This document shows positions 31,148-40,959 of a stretch of DNA of 64,000 nucleotides, one piece after another. Numbering within the stretch: the stretch's first letter is position 1; each line of letters starts with the position of its first letter. The position numbers and the translations under genes were made by a program. The stretch is from assembly GCA_039818985.1 (NCBI GenBank), contig JBCBSU010000001.1, positions 1,390,367 through 1,454,366 of the forward strand, given 5' to 3'. The notes below the pieces were generated by a model, which did not search any database, was not told the DNA's origin, and saw only the letters and a list, made by a program, of their open reading frames with translations. This DNA comes from Pseudomonadota bacterium (GTDB lineage: Bacteria > Pseudomonadota > Alphaproteobacteria > Sphingomonadales > Sphingomonadaceae).

Positions 31148-33504
31148 TGTGGCAGCACGATTGTAGCCATGGTGCCAACGCCGAGCTCCGACGCCAATTC
31201 GAAACGCCCGCCATGCGCCAGCACGATTTCACGCGCCAGCGCCAACCCCAGCGCTTTTCGCCCGGAGGATTCGCTGTCGCCGGCATTGCGCGACACCGCA
31301 ATGCCATCATTGATCGAGGCCACCAGCGAAGCATCCATGCCGGGACCATCATCTGACAGGATCAGCCGCAGCGAGGATCCCTTGGGACGTGCGTCGACCA
31401 CGATGCGCCCCTTCTCACCGATATGCTCGATGCTGTTATCGATGATGTGTCCCAGCGCCTGCGCCATGCGTTCGCGATCGATTGAAAGTTCGGTGACGTC
31501 ATCGGCGATATTGATTTCGACCTCATGGCCGAGCGTATCAATGCGCTGTTGGCGTTCGGCTGCAAGGGCAGAAAGCAGATCGCTGACCGCAACCTTCTGG
31601 CGCGACAGCGGCAGCGTCCCCGCCTCGCTCTGACTGAGATCAAGCACAGTGTTGATCTGAGTACCGAGCTTTTCCACCGAATTGAGTATCGCGGCGACAT
31701 ATTCCTCGGCCTCAGGCGTCAGCGGCCCGGCCAACCCATTGGCCAGCATTTCGGCAAAACCGCCAATCGAGGTCAACGGCGTGCGGAATTCATAGGACAT
31801 GTTGGCAAGGAATTCGGACTTGATCCGCTCTGCGCTGACCAGCGCCTCATTGCGTTCACGCAGCGCATTCTCGACATTTTGGCTGTCGGAGATATCGAGC
31901 ATGGTGAACAACGCATTGCCATCGGGCAACGGTATCGCGGCATATTGATAATGGGTATTATTGGCCAACACCAACCGCCCGGCTTTTTGCTTGCGCTCGA
32001 CACTGGCGGAGCGAATGACCTCACGCACCTCGGATATATAAGCAGGGCGCTTGAGTCTTTTGGCCAGCACCTTGAGCAGTTCATCGACACGCGGATGAGC
32101 GGCGAGGATATCCTCCTCGACCTGCCAACAATCACCGAAGCGACGGTTCCACAGGTGTAACTTGCCGTCAGGGGCAAATACCGCAAGTGCCTCGAACAGA
32201 TTGTCGAACATCGCAGTGCGCACCCTCAGCAGCGTGTCCCGCGCCGAGGCCAGTTGCACCTGTTCGGTGCGATCCTCGAAAAACAGCACCAACCCGCCAT
32301 CGGGCGTGGGCTGGGCAACGACGCGCAAATGGATACCATCGCCGAGCAGCCAGTTTTCCTCGCTTGCCGCAGTCTGCTGGAACCATTGCTTGCGCTCGAC
32401 GCGCCAGGCCGGGAAGTCACGAGTTTCCGGCAGACGACCGCCCTCGCGCATACGGTCGAGCAGCCTGTCAAACTCAATATCTTCGGATATCCATTGCGGC
32501 CGGATGGCAAATAACCGCTGGAAGGGCTGATTGCAGAAGATCATTGTCCGCTCGGCATCGAATTGCACCACACCAGCAGAAAGCTTGTCGAGCATGTCGC
32601 GCTGCGCCTGGCGGAAGCGTCGCAAACCATCGCGCGCCGCATGGAGATCCTGCACATCGAGCGCATAGCCGGCGATGCCGCGCTTGCCGATGGGCACATC
32701 GACAATTTCCAGCATGCGCCGACGGCCATCGACAGTTGTTGATACAGTACGCCGCTGAATCTGGCCGGTTTCAGCGGCATCGGCAGCAAAGGCACGGGCA
32801 TTGCGGCCTTCGACCGGCTCGACCAGTTCTACGCCCTGTTCCACCACATTGTCGGCACTGGCATGACCGACAGCCCGGACATAGGCGCTGTTGACCAACA
32901 CCAGTCGCAAATCCTGACCACGATACCACATCGGCATCGGTGCCGCTTCGATCAGTCCCGACAGCGCAGCAAAGGCGCGCCTTGCCTCCGCCGCATCATC
33001 TGTCAGCTGTTCTATGGCATTCTGGCTTTCGGTGGCGTCATAGACCCAGAGCAGCGCCGCATTGGCCGGCATCGCCGCCGGATCGGACAGCCGACCCTTG
33101 ACCAGCAAGCGCCGCGATGACCTGGCGACACGCACCTCCAGGGTAAATCCGTTGCCACTGCGCTGGACCGCGCGGATCGCCTCATCGAGCGCGCTGTGAT
33201 CCTCCCCGACCATGCCTTGCCCGCTTTCCTCGGCATCGAGCAGCTCGGAGAAATAGGCCGGCAGCGCATCAAGCCCGAACCAGCGACCAAGCTTGTTGTT
33301 GCCCTCAAGCCGACCATCGGAGCGCACCAGCAGCGGTTGCGCCGGAGACTCGTCCAGGAGGCGCGAAAGGCGGCGCGAACGCCGCTGCTGTGCCTGCGAC
33401 CGGTTGCGCATCGACAGTCCGGTAAAAACAGCCCATCCTGCAGCGACAAACCACAGGGCGAACAGCATAGCGATACCGATCAGGGCTGCTGGTGAGAAGG
33501 TCAT
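31144..33504 (-). CDS. divL: DivL-type cell-cycle histidine kinase homologue with Tyr in the H-box
   Basis: A 786-residue protein with one N-terminal membrane segment (residues ~5-30), several PAS-like domains (~60-500) and a C-terminal kinase core. The dimerisation helix reads FLANMSYEFRTPLTSIGGF: the phospho-accepting histidine is replaced by Tyr571 (codon 31792-31794), the defining feature of DivL, which in Caulobacter acts as a PAS-controlled partner of CckA and DivK rather than as an ordinary kinase. The ATP-binding lid is degenerate in part but keeps an N-box (HIIDNSIEHI) and SDDGPGMD. The neighbour tsaE also fits the divL locus. It likely regulates CtrA-dependent cell-cycle control. 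Confidence 0.85.
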   Translation of the reverse strand: MTFSPAALIGIAMLFALWFVAAGWAVFTGLSMRNRSQAQQRRSRRLSRLLDESPAQPLLVRSDGRLEGNNKLGRWFGLDALPAYFSELLDAEESGQGMVGEDHSALDEAIRAVQRSGNGFTLEVRVARSSRRLLVKGRLSDPAAMPANAALLWVYDATESQNAIEQLTDDAAEARRAFAALSGLIEAAPMPMWYRGQDLRLVLVNSAYVRAVGHASADNVVEQGVELVEPVEGRNARAFAADAAETGQIQRRTVSTTVDGRRRMLEIVDVPIGKRGIAGYALDVQDLHAARDGLRRFRQAQRDMLDKLSAGVVQFDAERTMIFCNQPFQRLFAIRPQWISEDIEFDRLLDRMREGGRLPETRDFPAWRVERKQWFQQTAASEENWLLGDGIHLRVVAQPTPDGGLVLFFEDRTEQVQLASARDTLLRVRTAMFDNLFEALAVFAPDGKLHLWNRRFGDCWQVEEDILAAHPRVDELLKVLAKRLKRPAYISEVREVIRSASVERKQKAGRLVLANNTHYQYAAIPLPDGNALFTMLDISDSQNVENALRERNEALVSAERIKSEFLANMSYEFRTPLTSIGGFAEMLANGLAGPLTPEAEEYVAAILNSVEKLGTQINTVLDLSQSEAGTLPLSRQKVAVSDLLSALAAERQQRIDTLGHEVEINIADDVTELSIDRERMAQALGHIIDNSIEHIGEKGRIVVDARPKGSSLRLILSDDGPGMDASLVASINDGIAVSRNAGDSESSGRKALGLALAREIVLAHGGRFELASELGVGTMATIVLPQ

Positions 33505-33666
33505 GTGCGTCTTTTACTCTTAGCGCATATCACGGCAAGCAGGCTGTCACCGATCCCGGAAGCGGAGTTTGGCGATGACGGTTGATGCCCGCAAATATTC
33601 CATGATTGCGATCCCCTCAATCTGTTACATTTCAGCAGGCTAGTCGCATCATTGCCCGAGGCCAAC

Positions 33667-33699
33667 AAAAAAGGCCCGCTCCCGGCGGAGCGAGCCTTT
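33667..33699 (-). terminator. Rho-independent terminator after ahcY
   Basis: On the minus strand, AGGCTCGCTCC and GGAGCGGGCC pair around a CGCCG-type loop and are followed by TTTTTT. It lies about 25 bases after the ahcY stop, separating ahcY from the divL operon. Confidence 0.85.
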
Positions 33700-33724
33700 G
33701 ATGCTGTGCGATATCGCGGTGAGA

Positions 33725-35137
<1,413 letters not shown>

Positions 35138-35162
35138 GACAAATTCTCCACATTTTGAGGGT

Positions 35163-35179
35163 CGGAGCCGATCGCTCCG
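35163..35179 (-). other. Leader hairpin before ahcY
   Basis: CGGAGC and GCTCCG pair as a perfect six-base stem around a five-base loop, ending 25 bases before the ahcY GTG. It lies in the transcribed leader if the promoter is near the palindrome at 35219. It does not match a riboswitch I can name. Confidence 0.35.
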
Positions 35180-35218
35180 GTTGCGCTTGCCCTTAGCGAT
35201 CCTTGCGCCTCTAAGCAA

Positions 35219-35238
35219 ATATAAAGATTCCTTTATAT
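35219..35238. promoter_or_regulatory. 20-bp palindromic operator between ahcY and the peroxiredoxin gene
   Basis: ATATAAAG, spacer ATTC, then CTTTATAT: a perfect 8-bp inverted repeat. It sits between two divergent genes, 82 bases from the ahcY start and 129 from the peroxiredoxin start. AT-rich palindromes of this kind before methionine-cycle genes are typical of ArsR-family SAH-responsive regulators (SahR). The centre contains GATTC, a GANTC site that CcrM methylates in many alphaproteobacteria. The regulator itself is not in the window. Confidence 0.6.
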
Positions 35239-35366
35239 GTTTTCGCCAGCGATTGGAGAGACAAGAGGGCAATAGTCAATCAGGGCTTGCACTGACCCCC
35301 AGGCTATACGACATAGCAATGCGTTCAGATGCGATTGTTCCTACGCACTATCCAGGAGATCAGAAG

Positions 35367-35843
35367 ATGATAGAAGAAGGTCAGAAGCTCCCCGAAACCA
35401 ATCTCGTCAAAGCCACAGAAAACGGCCCCGAACAGGTGTCGTCCAGCGACTATTTTGCCGGCAAGAAAGTGGCGCTGTTCTCGGTTCCGGGCGCTTTTAC
35501 CCCGACCTGCTCGGCGCAGCACCTGCCCGGCTTTGTCCAGAAAGCCAACGAGTTGCGCGCCAAGGGCGTGGATGAAATTGCCTGCACCGCCGTTAATGAC
35601 GCCTTTGTCATGAGTGCATGGAACAAGGCCGCCGGCTCCGCCGACATCACCATGCTGGCCGACGGCAATGGCGATTTCGTCACCGCGATGGACCTGACCA
35701 TGGACGGCAGCGGTTTCGGCATGGGCAAGCGCGGCCAGCGCTTCTCGATGCTGGTCAATGACGGCGTGGTCGAGAAGCTGTTTGTCGAGGCACCGGGCGA
35801 CTTCCGGGTCAGCTCAGCCGAGCATCTGCTCGAAGCGCTATAA
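35367..35843 (+). CDS. Peroxiredoxin (Prx5-type)
   Basis: A 158-residue thiol peroxidase that reduces hydrogen peroxide and alkyl peroxides, drawing electrons from glutaredoxin or thioredoxin. The peroxidatic site is PGAFTPTCSAQHLPGF with Cys48; Cys73 (EIACTAVND) is a second cysteine at the usual Prx5 position. The active-site arginine segment is present near GQRFSMLVNDG. AGGAG at 35354-35358 is eight bases before ATG 35367. The gene ends in a strong terminator shared with folE. Confidence 0.93.
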   Translation: MIEEGQKLPETNLVKATENGPEQVSSSDYFAGKKVALFSVPGAFTPTCSAQHLPGFVQKANELRAKGVDEIACTAVNDAFVMSAWNKAAGSADITMLADGNGDFVTAMDLTMDGSGFGMGKRGQRFSMLVNDGVVEKLFVEAPGDFRVSSAEHLLEAL

Positions 35844-35864
35844 GGGAATAGCTGCCCTAACAAG

Positions 35865-35903
35865 AAAAGGCCCGGAACAGCCATGCTCCGGGCCTTTTCT
35901 TTT
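35865..35903. terminator. Bidirectional terminator between the peroxiredoxin gene and folE
   Basis: AAAAGGCCCGGA and TCCGGGCCTTTT form a perfect 12-base stem with a ten-base loop; the plus strand continues with CTTTT and the minus strand reads CTTTTC-type T-rich sequence through the A-run. It serves the two convergent genes. Confidence 0.9.
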
Positions 35904-35920
35904 ATGTAATCAGATCGTTA

Positions 35921-36541
35921 TCAATAGCCCATAAGCTTCATCACTTCATCGCGGCTACGAGGATCATCCTGGTAACAGCCCATCATACGGCTGGTTACCA
36001 TCTTCACATCCGGCACTTTTACGCCGCGTCCGGTCATGCAGCCATGGGCCGCTTCGATCACCACAGCGACACCGCGTGGCTCGAGATGATCCCAGATGCA
36101 TTCTGCCACTTCGGCTGTGAGGCGTTCCTGCACTTGCAGGCGGTTCGCATAACCGTGTAATACGCGCGCAAGCTTCGATACGCCAACAATCCTCTTGTCC
36201 GGCAAATAGGCGATATGCGCTGTGCCTACGATCGGGACCATATGGTGTTCGCAATGTGAATTGAACGCAATATCCTTCAAAAGAACAATGTCGTTATATC
36301 CCCCCACTTCCTCGAACTGACGGTCGAGATGAACTGATGGATCTTCCTGATTGCCACGGCAAAATTCAAGCCAGGCGCGTCCTACACGCTTGGGTGTATC
36401 GACCAAGCCTTCACGCGTTGGGTCATCCCCGACCCACCGAATCAGGGTGCGAACCGCTTCCTGTACATGTTCGGGGACATCGGGCTTACCGGGCTCGAGG
36501 CTCTTGTCCGTCTCTAGCTCAGACGTATTGATATAGTTCAT
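35921..36541 (-). CDS. folE: GTP cyclohydrolase I (FolE type)
   Basis: Opens the GTP ring to dihydroneopterin triphosphate, the first step of folate synthesis. The 206-residue product has the zinc- and catalysis-related motif NSHCEHHMVPIVGTAHIAYLP, with the second zinc cysteine and histidine in AAHGCMTGRG. The start at 36541 is the only in-frame ATG that covers the family N-terminus (VRTLIRWVGDDPTREGL). About 220 bases of apparently empty DNA separate it from the divergent hydrolase-OsmC gene. Confidence 0.96.
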   Translation of the reverse strand: MNYINTSELETDKSLEPGKPDVPEHVQEAVRTLIRWVGDDPTREGLVDTPKRVGRAWLEFCRGNQEDPSVHLDRQFEEVGGYNDIVLLKDIAFNSHCEHHMVPIVGTAHIAYLPDKRIVGVSKLARVLHGYANRLQVQERLTAEVAECIWDHLEPRGVAVVIEAAHGCMTGRGVKVPDVKMVTSRMMGCYQDDPRSRDEVMKLMGY

Positions 36542-36763
36542 TAATAATTCCTTGGTCCATGGAAATGACAGGCCGAAGTGGTGCGGGGAATCGTACCTGG
36601 ATGAATATAACGGCTATGGAGAAATATGGTTCCTCGTAGCTGATAATATACAAGCGCGTCGTTTCGAGTAGCTTGCTTGGTTAATATCAGCATCCCGAGC
36701 GCCATTTTCAACCCCAGGCTAGATCCACCTTGTGTCTGTCGCTGACTGCACTAAACAGAAGGC

Positions 36764-37987
36764 ATGACCAGTCAGAAAATTGATTTCACCAACGCAAAAG
36801 ACATAAAATTATCAGGCACTTTGGAGCTTCCTGCCGCCGGGCCGGTTCGCGGCTATGCGCTGTTTGCCCATTGCTTTACCTGTACCCAGGCCAGCCATGG
36901 AGCACGGCGTATCTCCGAAGCGCTGGGCGGCATGGGGATTGCCACTTTGCGCTTCGATTTTACCGGTCTGGGCCGCAGCGAGGGTGACTTTGCGGATAGC
37001 CATTTCTCATCCAATGTTTCCGATATCATTGCCGCAGCGGAATATCTGACCGGGACATATCAAGGCCCGGCCTTGTTGATTGGTCACAGCCTTGGCGGTG
37101 CCGCCGTGATTGCGGCGGCTGAACATGTACCATCGGCGCGCGCGGTGATTACATTGGGTGCGCCTTTTGCCGTCGACCATGTCCTTGGCCAACTTGGCGA
37201 TGCTGTTGAGCGGATCACACAGGATGGCGAAGGCGAGGTCACCATTGGCGGCCGTCCCTTCTACGTCAATCGTGACTTTATCGACAACGCCCATGGCCAG
37301 GACCAGGCGGCGCGCCTCGGCAAGCTGCGCCGCGCCTTGCTGGTGCTGCATTCACCTACCGACACCATTGTCGGTATTGATGAAGCGCGACAGATATATG
37401 AGGCGGCAAAGCACCCCAAGAGCTTTGTTTCGCTCCCTGATGCCGATCATCTGCTCACCGATGCGGACCAGGCGCGCTATGTCGCCGCGATTATAGCCGC
37501 ATGGGCTGTGCCGCACATCGCGACCGAGGCACAGGACCAGCAAGCCGGAGACGCGACAGCGGAAGGCGAAGTGCTGGTCGAAAGCGCAGGCGGCAAGTTC
37601 AGCCAGCGTGTCACTGCCGGAGCGCATAGCTTCATCGCCGATGAGCCGCTCAGCTTTGGCGGCAGCAATTTGGGTCCGACACCCTATGATCTGCTGCTCG
37701 CTGGACTGGGGAGTTGCACAACCATGACAATCCAGATGGTGGCGAAGCGCGAAAAAATCCCACTCGACCATGTCAACGTTACCGTGCGCCACAAACGCTG
37801 TCACAGCGAGGATTGTCAAGAAGCCGGCAGAGGCCGTCCGCGCATAGAGATTATCGAGCGCGATCTGCATTTCACTGGCGCGCTGGATGAAGCCCAGCGG
37901 GCAAGACTCTTGGAGATCGCCGATAAATGCCCGGTCCACAGGACATTGGAGGCCGATCCGATCATCCGGACGAAACTGGTGGATTGA
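36764..37987 (+). CDS. Alpha/beta hydrolase fused to an OsmC-family peroxidase
   Basis: A 407-residue fusion. Residues 1-~250 form an alpha/beta hydrolase with nucleophile elbow LIGHSLGGAA (Ser near 108), HCFTCTQ at the oxyanion end and a terminal His in DADHLL. Residues ~265-407 form an OsmC domain with both peroxidatic/resolving cysteines: GLGSCTTMTIQM and DKCPVHRTLE. OsmC proteins reduce organic hydroperoxides. A fusion of this kind is known in several proteobacteria, possibly to cleave and detoxify oxidised esters or lipids; the link is inference. Confidence 0.9.
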   Translation: MTSQKIDFTNAKDIKLSGTLELPAAGPVRGYALFAHCFTCTQASHGARRISEALGGMGIATLRFDFTGLGRSEGDFADSHFSSNVSDIIAAAEYLTGTYQGPALLIGHSLGGAAVIAAAEHVPSARAVITLGAPFAVDHVLGQLGDAVERITQDGEGEVTIGGRPFYVNRDFIDNAHGQDQAARLGKLRRALLVLHSPTDTIVGIDEARQIYEAAKHPKSFVSLPDADHLLTDADQARYVAAIIAAWAVPHIATEAQDQQAGDATAEGEVLVESAGGKFSQRVTAGAHSFIADEPLSFGGSNLGPTPYDLLLAGLGSCTTMTIQMVAKREKIPLDHVNVTVRHKRCHSEDCQEAGRGRPRIEIIERDLHFTGALDEAQRARLLEIADKCPVHRTLEADPIIRTKLVD

Positions 37988-38082
37988 GACGCCGTTGATT
38001 CTTCGGATAAGACACGTTGCGGTAACAAGGCTGTCTTACCGATAATGCAGCCTTGTCTCGCACATGATGATTTCGAGGCCAT

Positions 38083-39426
38083 ATGCCGATAGCCGCATTT
38101 TCTGAACTGCCGCCAATACGTCTGGGCCAGCAATATTCCAAGATACAGAGCTGGGTCAGCACCCGGCTTTGGGCCCAGGTGATGGTGGCGCTGGTGCTGG
38201 GCATTATCGCCGGCCTGATTTGCGGGCCCGAAGCAGGGCTTGTGTCTGCCGATACTGCACAATCGCTGGGGAACTGGCTCGCCTTGCCGGGGCAGCTGTT
38301 CCTCGGGTTGATCGCGATGATTCTGATCCCGCTGGTCTTCGCCTCGATAATCGGCGGCCTGACCGGAAGCGGGTCGGGCGATGCCCTGCAACAAATCGGG
38401 TTGCGTTTCGCCATATTCGTGATTGCCACCACCTTTGCCGCTGCGGGTATCGGGATCATGCTGGCGACAACACTGGCACCGGGCGCAGGTCTGGCTGGTT
38501 CAATCGCCATCAGCACCGCCATGCCCATACCCGAAGCGGCGGAGACCGGGATCGACCTTGGCAGTGCGCCGGAAATCATTTCCAATATCCTGCCAACCAA
38601 CCCGACAGCATCGGTGGTCCAGGGCGATCTGATGGCAGTGGTCGTGTTCGCCCTGATGATCGGCATTGCCGCGACACAGGTGGCGCGCGACAAGATTGCG
38701 CCGTTCCTCTCGGTGCTCGATGCCCTGTTGTCGATCTGCATGACCATCGTCAAATGGGCGATGTATCTGGCTCCATGGGCGGTGTTCGGCATGATGGCAC
38801 AACTGGTCATGCGCATCGGTCTGGATACGCTGCTCGGCGTTTCCGCCTATGTCGGAACGGTTCTGCTTGGCCTGTTCCTGCTGCTTTGCCTCTATCTTGC
38901 GATTCTCACAATTTTCGGTCGCATTGCCCCTGGTGCGTTTTTCCGTCATGCCGGGGAGACCCTGCTGCTTGCCTTTTCAACCTCCAGTTCCACTGCAGTC
39001 ATGCCCAGCACCGTCGAGGCGGCAAAGAAGATGGGCGTTTCGCGCGAAGTGGCCAATCTGGTGGCACCGCTGGGCGCTACGATGAATATGGCCGGCACTG
39101 CACTGTATCAGAGCGTTGCTATTCTTTTTCTGGCGCAAATGTCAGGAATAGAATTATCCACCAGCCAGATCATGCTGATGACGATAACGCTGGTGGCCTC
39201 TTCCATCGGCGCGCCCGGCACACCGGGTGTCAGCATTGCGATACTGGTCAGCGTCGCCGGGGGCTTTGGCATTCCGGCGGACGGCATGGTTATCGTCATG
39301 GGTGTGGACAGGCTGCTCGATATGAGCCGCACCAGCGTCAATGTCGCCGGTGACCTGACTGCGTGCGCCCTGCTGCGCAATGTTGCCATTCCCGATACCG
39401 AAGAACAGGCTGCGCAAACCGGTTAG
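38083..39426 (+). CDS. Dicarboxylate/amino acid:cation symporter (DAACS family)
   Basis: A 447-residue inner-membrane carrier with about eight membrane spans and two re-entrant loops. The serine-rich hairpin FSTSSSTAVMPST and the substrate/cation motif APLGATMNMAGTALYQ are diagnostic of the glutamate/C4-dicarboxylate symporter family; the usual NMDGT is NMAGT here, so the cation or substrate preference may differ. It should couple uptake of an acidic amino acid or dicarboxylate to sodium or protons. It stands alone, 95 bases after the OsmC fusion gene. Confidence 0.92.
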   Translation: MPIAAFSELPPIRLGQQYSKIQSWVSTRLWAQVMVALVLGIIAGLICGPEAGLVSADTAQSLGNWLALPGQLFLGLIAMILIPLVFASIIGGLTGSGSGDALQQIGLRFAIFVIATTFAAAGIGIMLATTLAPGAGLAGSIAISTAMPIPEAAETGIDLGSAPEIISNILPTNPTASVVQGDLMAVVVFALMIGIAATQVARDKIAPFLSVLDALLSICMTIVKWAMYLAPWAVFGMMAQLVMRIGLDTLLGVSAYVGTVLLGLFLLLCLYLAILTIFGRIAPGAFFRHAGETLLLAFSTSSSTAVMPSTVEAAKKMGVSREVANLVAPLGATMNMAGTALYQSVAILFLAQMSGIELSTSQIMLMTITLVASSIGAPGTPGVSIAILVSVAGGFGIPADGMVIVMGVDRLLDMSRTSVNVAGDLTACALLRNVAIPDTEEQAAQTG

Positions 39427-39530
39427 GCAGTTGTAACACGCCAACTCGCATATGGACGTGATGCACACCGGACACTATTCTTCCTGCGTTACGATTTTCA
39501 TTCCCCGAAAAACCAGAAGAAAGAAACAAC

Positions 39531-39935
39531 ATGCCCCATTCGACTATTCCGACAAACTGCCTCGTCGTGGTTGCCACAGGCGCAGAGGCCAAACTCTACC
39601 GCAATATCGGTGATGACAGGATTAAACTGCGTGCTGAAGGAGCATTGACCCCCAAGGACCTGCTCTCCAGCGGTCCCTCGGGCGGGCATGTGCCCAGCTC
39701 CTCCCCGCGCGAGACAGATGAAGCCACTTTTTCGAAGCAGCTCGCGCATCACCTCTACGCATTGGCGCAACAAGGCAAGTTTGACAGCCTGGTTCTCGCC
39801 GCAGATCCGGCCAGCCTGGGTGAGATACGGCCACAGCTGCACAAGGAAGTGACCGACAGGATCGTGCTGGAAATGGCCAAGACGCTGACCAATTCCTCGA
39901 TCCAGGAGATCGAGCGCTCGATCCAGAGCAACTGA
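39531..39935 (+). CDS. baeRF-family / host-attachment-like protein
   Basis: A 134-residue protein resembling the family once called 'protein required for attachment to host cells' and now grouped with bacterial archaeo-eukaryotic release-factor-like (baeRF) proteins. Signatures are CLVVVATGAEAKLYRN at the N-terminus, the flexible SSGPSGGHVPSSSPRETDEATF loop (split by helices), and FDSLVLAADPASLGEIRPQL. It is soluble with no signal peptide. Its cellular role, possibly in ribosome rescue, is not established. tRNA-Arg follows about 78 bases downstream on the other strand. Confidence 0.75.
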   Translation: MPHSTIPTNCLVVVATGAEAKLYRNIGDDRIKLRAEGALTPKDLLSSGPSGGHVPSSSPRETDEATFSKQLAHHLYALAQQGKFDSLVLAADPASLGEIRPQLHKEVTDRIVLEMAKTLTNSSIQEIERSIQSN

Positions 39936-40012
39936 AGGTCAATGCAGGAAAATGGCGCGCCCGGCAGCAGCCCCGGAGCGGAGCGTAGGGAATGGCACGA
40001 GGATTGAAAAAA

Positions 40013-40089
40013 TGGCGCACCCGGAAGGATTCGAACCTCCGACCCCCTGATTCGTAGTCAGGTACTCTATCCAGCTGAGCTACGGGTGC
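40013..40089 (-). tRNA. tRNA-Arg (anticodon ACG)
   Basis: A 77-base cloverleaf with encoded CCA. Acceptor strands GCACCCG and CGGGTGC pair fully, the D arm is AGCTCAGCTGGATAGAGT, the anticodon stem CCTGA/TCAGG encloses an ACG anticodon (40053-40055 on the plus strand), and the T arm reads GGAGGTTCGAATCCTTC. The A34 would be edited to inosine by TadA. Confidence 0.97.
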
Positions 40090-40136
40090 GTTTTTCGATT
40101 TTGCAATCGCCGCTTGGCGCGGGCCTCGGCACATAG

Positions 40137-40550
40137 TCAGGCACGTTGCGCTTGGCAACCGCTTTTTTGTTCAAGCCTGGCAATAAACGGCTCATCCGCC
40201 GGTGGCATGGGCAGGCTGCGCATCTCTTCCGGCGTTGCCCAGCATAGCTCTTCGGCATGCAGCGCTTCGGGCTGACCCTGCCAATAGTCAGTCTGATAGA
40301 GCAACAGCAACAGATGTCGCCCATCCAGCGGTTCGCTGGCAAAGATCAGCGGCGTGCAGTCCTTCGCCCTGACCATAACACCGAGCTCCTCACTGATCTC
40401 TCGCACCAGTGCCTGTTCCGGGCTCTCTCCGGGTTCGACCTTGCCGCCGGGGAACTCCCACAGTCCCGCCATCGACTTACCCCGGGGACGTTTTTGCAGA
40501 AGGAAGCAGCCATCATCGCGACGCATTGCCAGCGCCACGACAAAACGCAT
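40137..40550 (-). CDS. mutT: 8-oxo-dGTP diphosphatase MutT
   Basis: A 137-residue nudix hydrolase that removes mutagenic 8-oxo-dGTP. The full nudix box is seen (GGKVEPGESPEQALVREISEE, then LGV), the GX5EX7REUXEEXGU pattern. The N-terminus MRFVVALAMRRDDGCFLLQKRPRGK is typical. Longer in-frame starts extend into the region opposite the pilin gene and are rejected. The ATG is at 40550. Confidence 0.93.
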   Translation of the reverse strand: MRFVVALAMRRDDGCFLLQKRPRGKSMAGLWEFPGGKVEPGESPEQALVREISEELGVMVRAKDCTPLIFASEPLDGRHLLLLLYQTDYWQGQPEALHAEELCWATPEEMRSLPMPPADEPFIARLEQKSGCQAQRA

Positions 40551-40650
40551 TGTCAGTATTTTTTCCAATCTGCGGCTCTCTTTCAACTCTTTGTTAAGAC
40601 AATTGGGCGAAATAGCGGGTGTCGGGGAACTGTATAGACGGGAGTACGGG

Positions 40651-40830
40651 ATGTTACAGGCTGTTTTGGGCATGCTGCTTTCGAAAAAGGGAGCGACCGC
40701 CATTGAATATGGTCTGATCGTCAGCCTCATAGCGCTGAGCGCACTCGCCGCGATGCAGAACTTCGGCAACAGAACCGATGCCATGTGGGATTATGTTGAA
40801 GAGAATATAACTGCCAACACGAACAACTGA
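40651..40830 (+). CDS. Flp-family type IVb pilin, first copy
   Basis: A 59-residue prepilin. The short basic leader is followed by KKGATAIEYGLI, where the prepilin peptidase is expected to cut after Gly, leaving the Glu-Tyr pair at positions +5/+6 of the mature pilin, and then by a single hydrophobic helix. The tail is more acidic (WDYVEENITANTNN) than in the second copy. GGGAG lies before the ATG. No tad/cpa assembly genes are in the window. Confidence 0.9.
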   Translation: MLQAVLGMLLSKKGATAIEYGLIVSLIALSALAAMQNFGNRTDAMWDYVEENITANTNN

Positions 40831-40832
40831 CC

Positions 40833-40866
40833 TTCGAAAACATTCGCAACTCTTAAGCTTTTCGAA
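40833..40866. repeat. Inverted repeat between the two pilin genes
   Basis: TTCGAAAA at 40833-40840 and TTTTCGAA at 40859-40866 form an 8-bp inverted repeat with an 18-base spacer, right after the first pilin stop. It could be a weak terminator/attenuator setting the ratio of the two pilins or an operator for the second gene. Confidence 0.4.
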
Positions 40867-40959
40867 AGAAGTTTGTTTTATCCCAAGCAACGCTCGTTCT
40901 TAACCGTTGAACAGGGGTAAGGGCTAGTCGGGTAATAAGTGTAACCTAGGAGACCTAAA

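Noticed and set aside
35138-35270. SAH or SAM riboswitch before ahcY
   Set aside because: I could not find the conserved core of a known class; only a simple hairpin and a DNA palindrome are supported.
35138-35272. Longer ahcY starting from TTG at 35272
   Set aside because: It would cover the palindrome at 35219 and add 45 unrelated residues; GTG 35137 has a well-placed ribosome-binding site.
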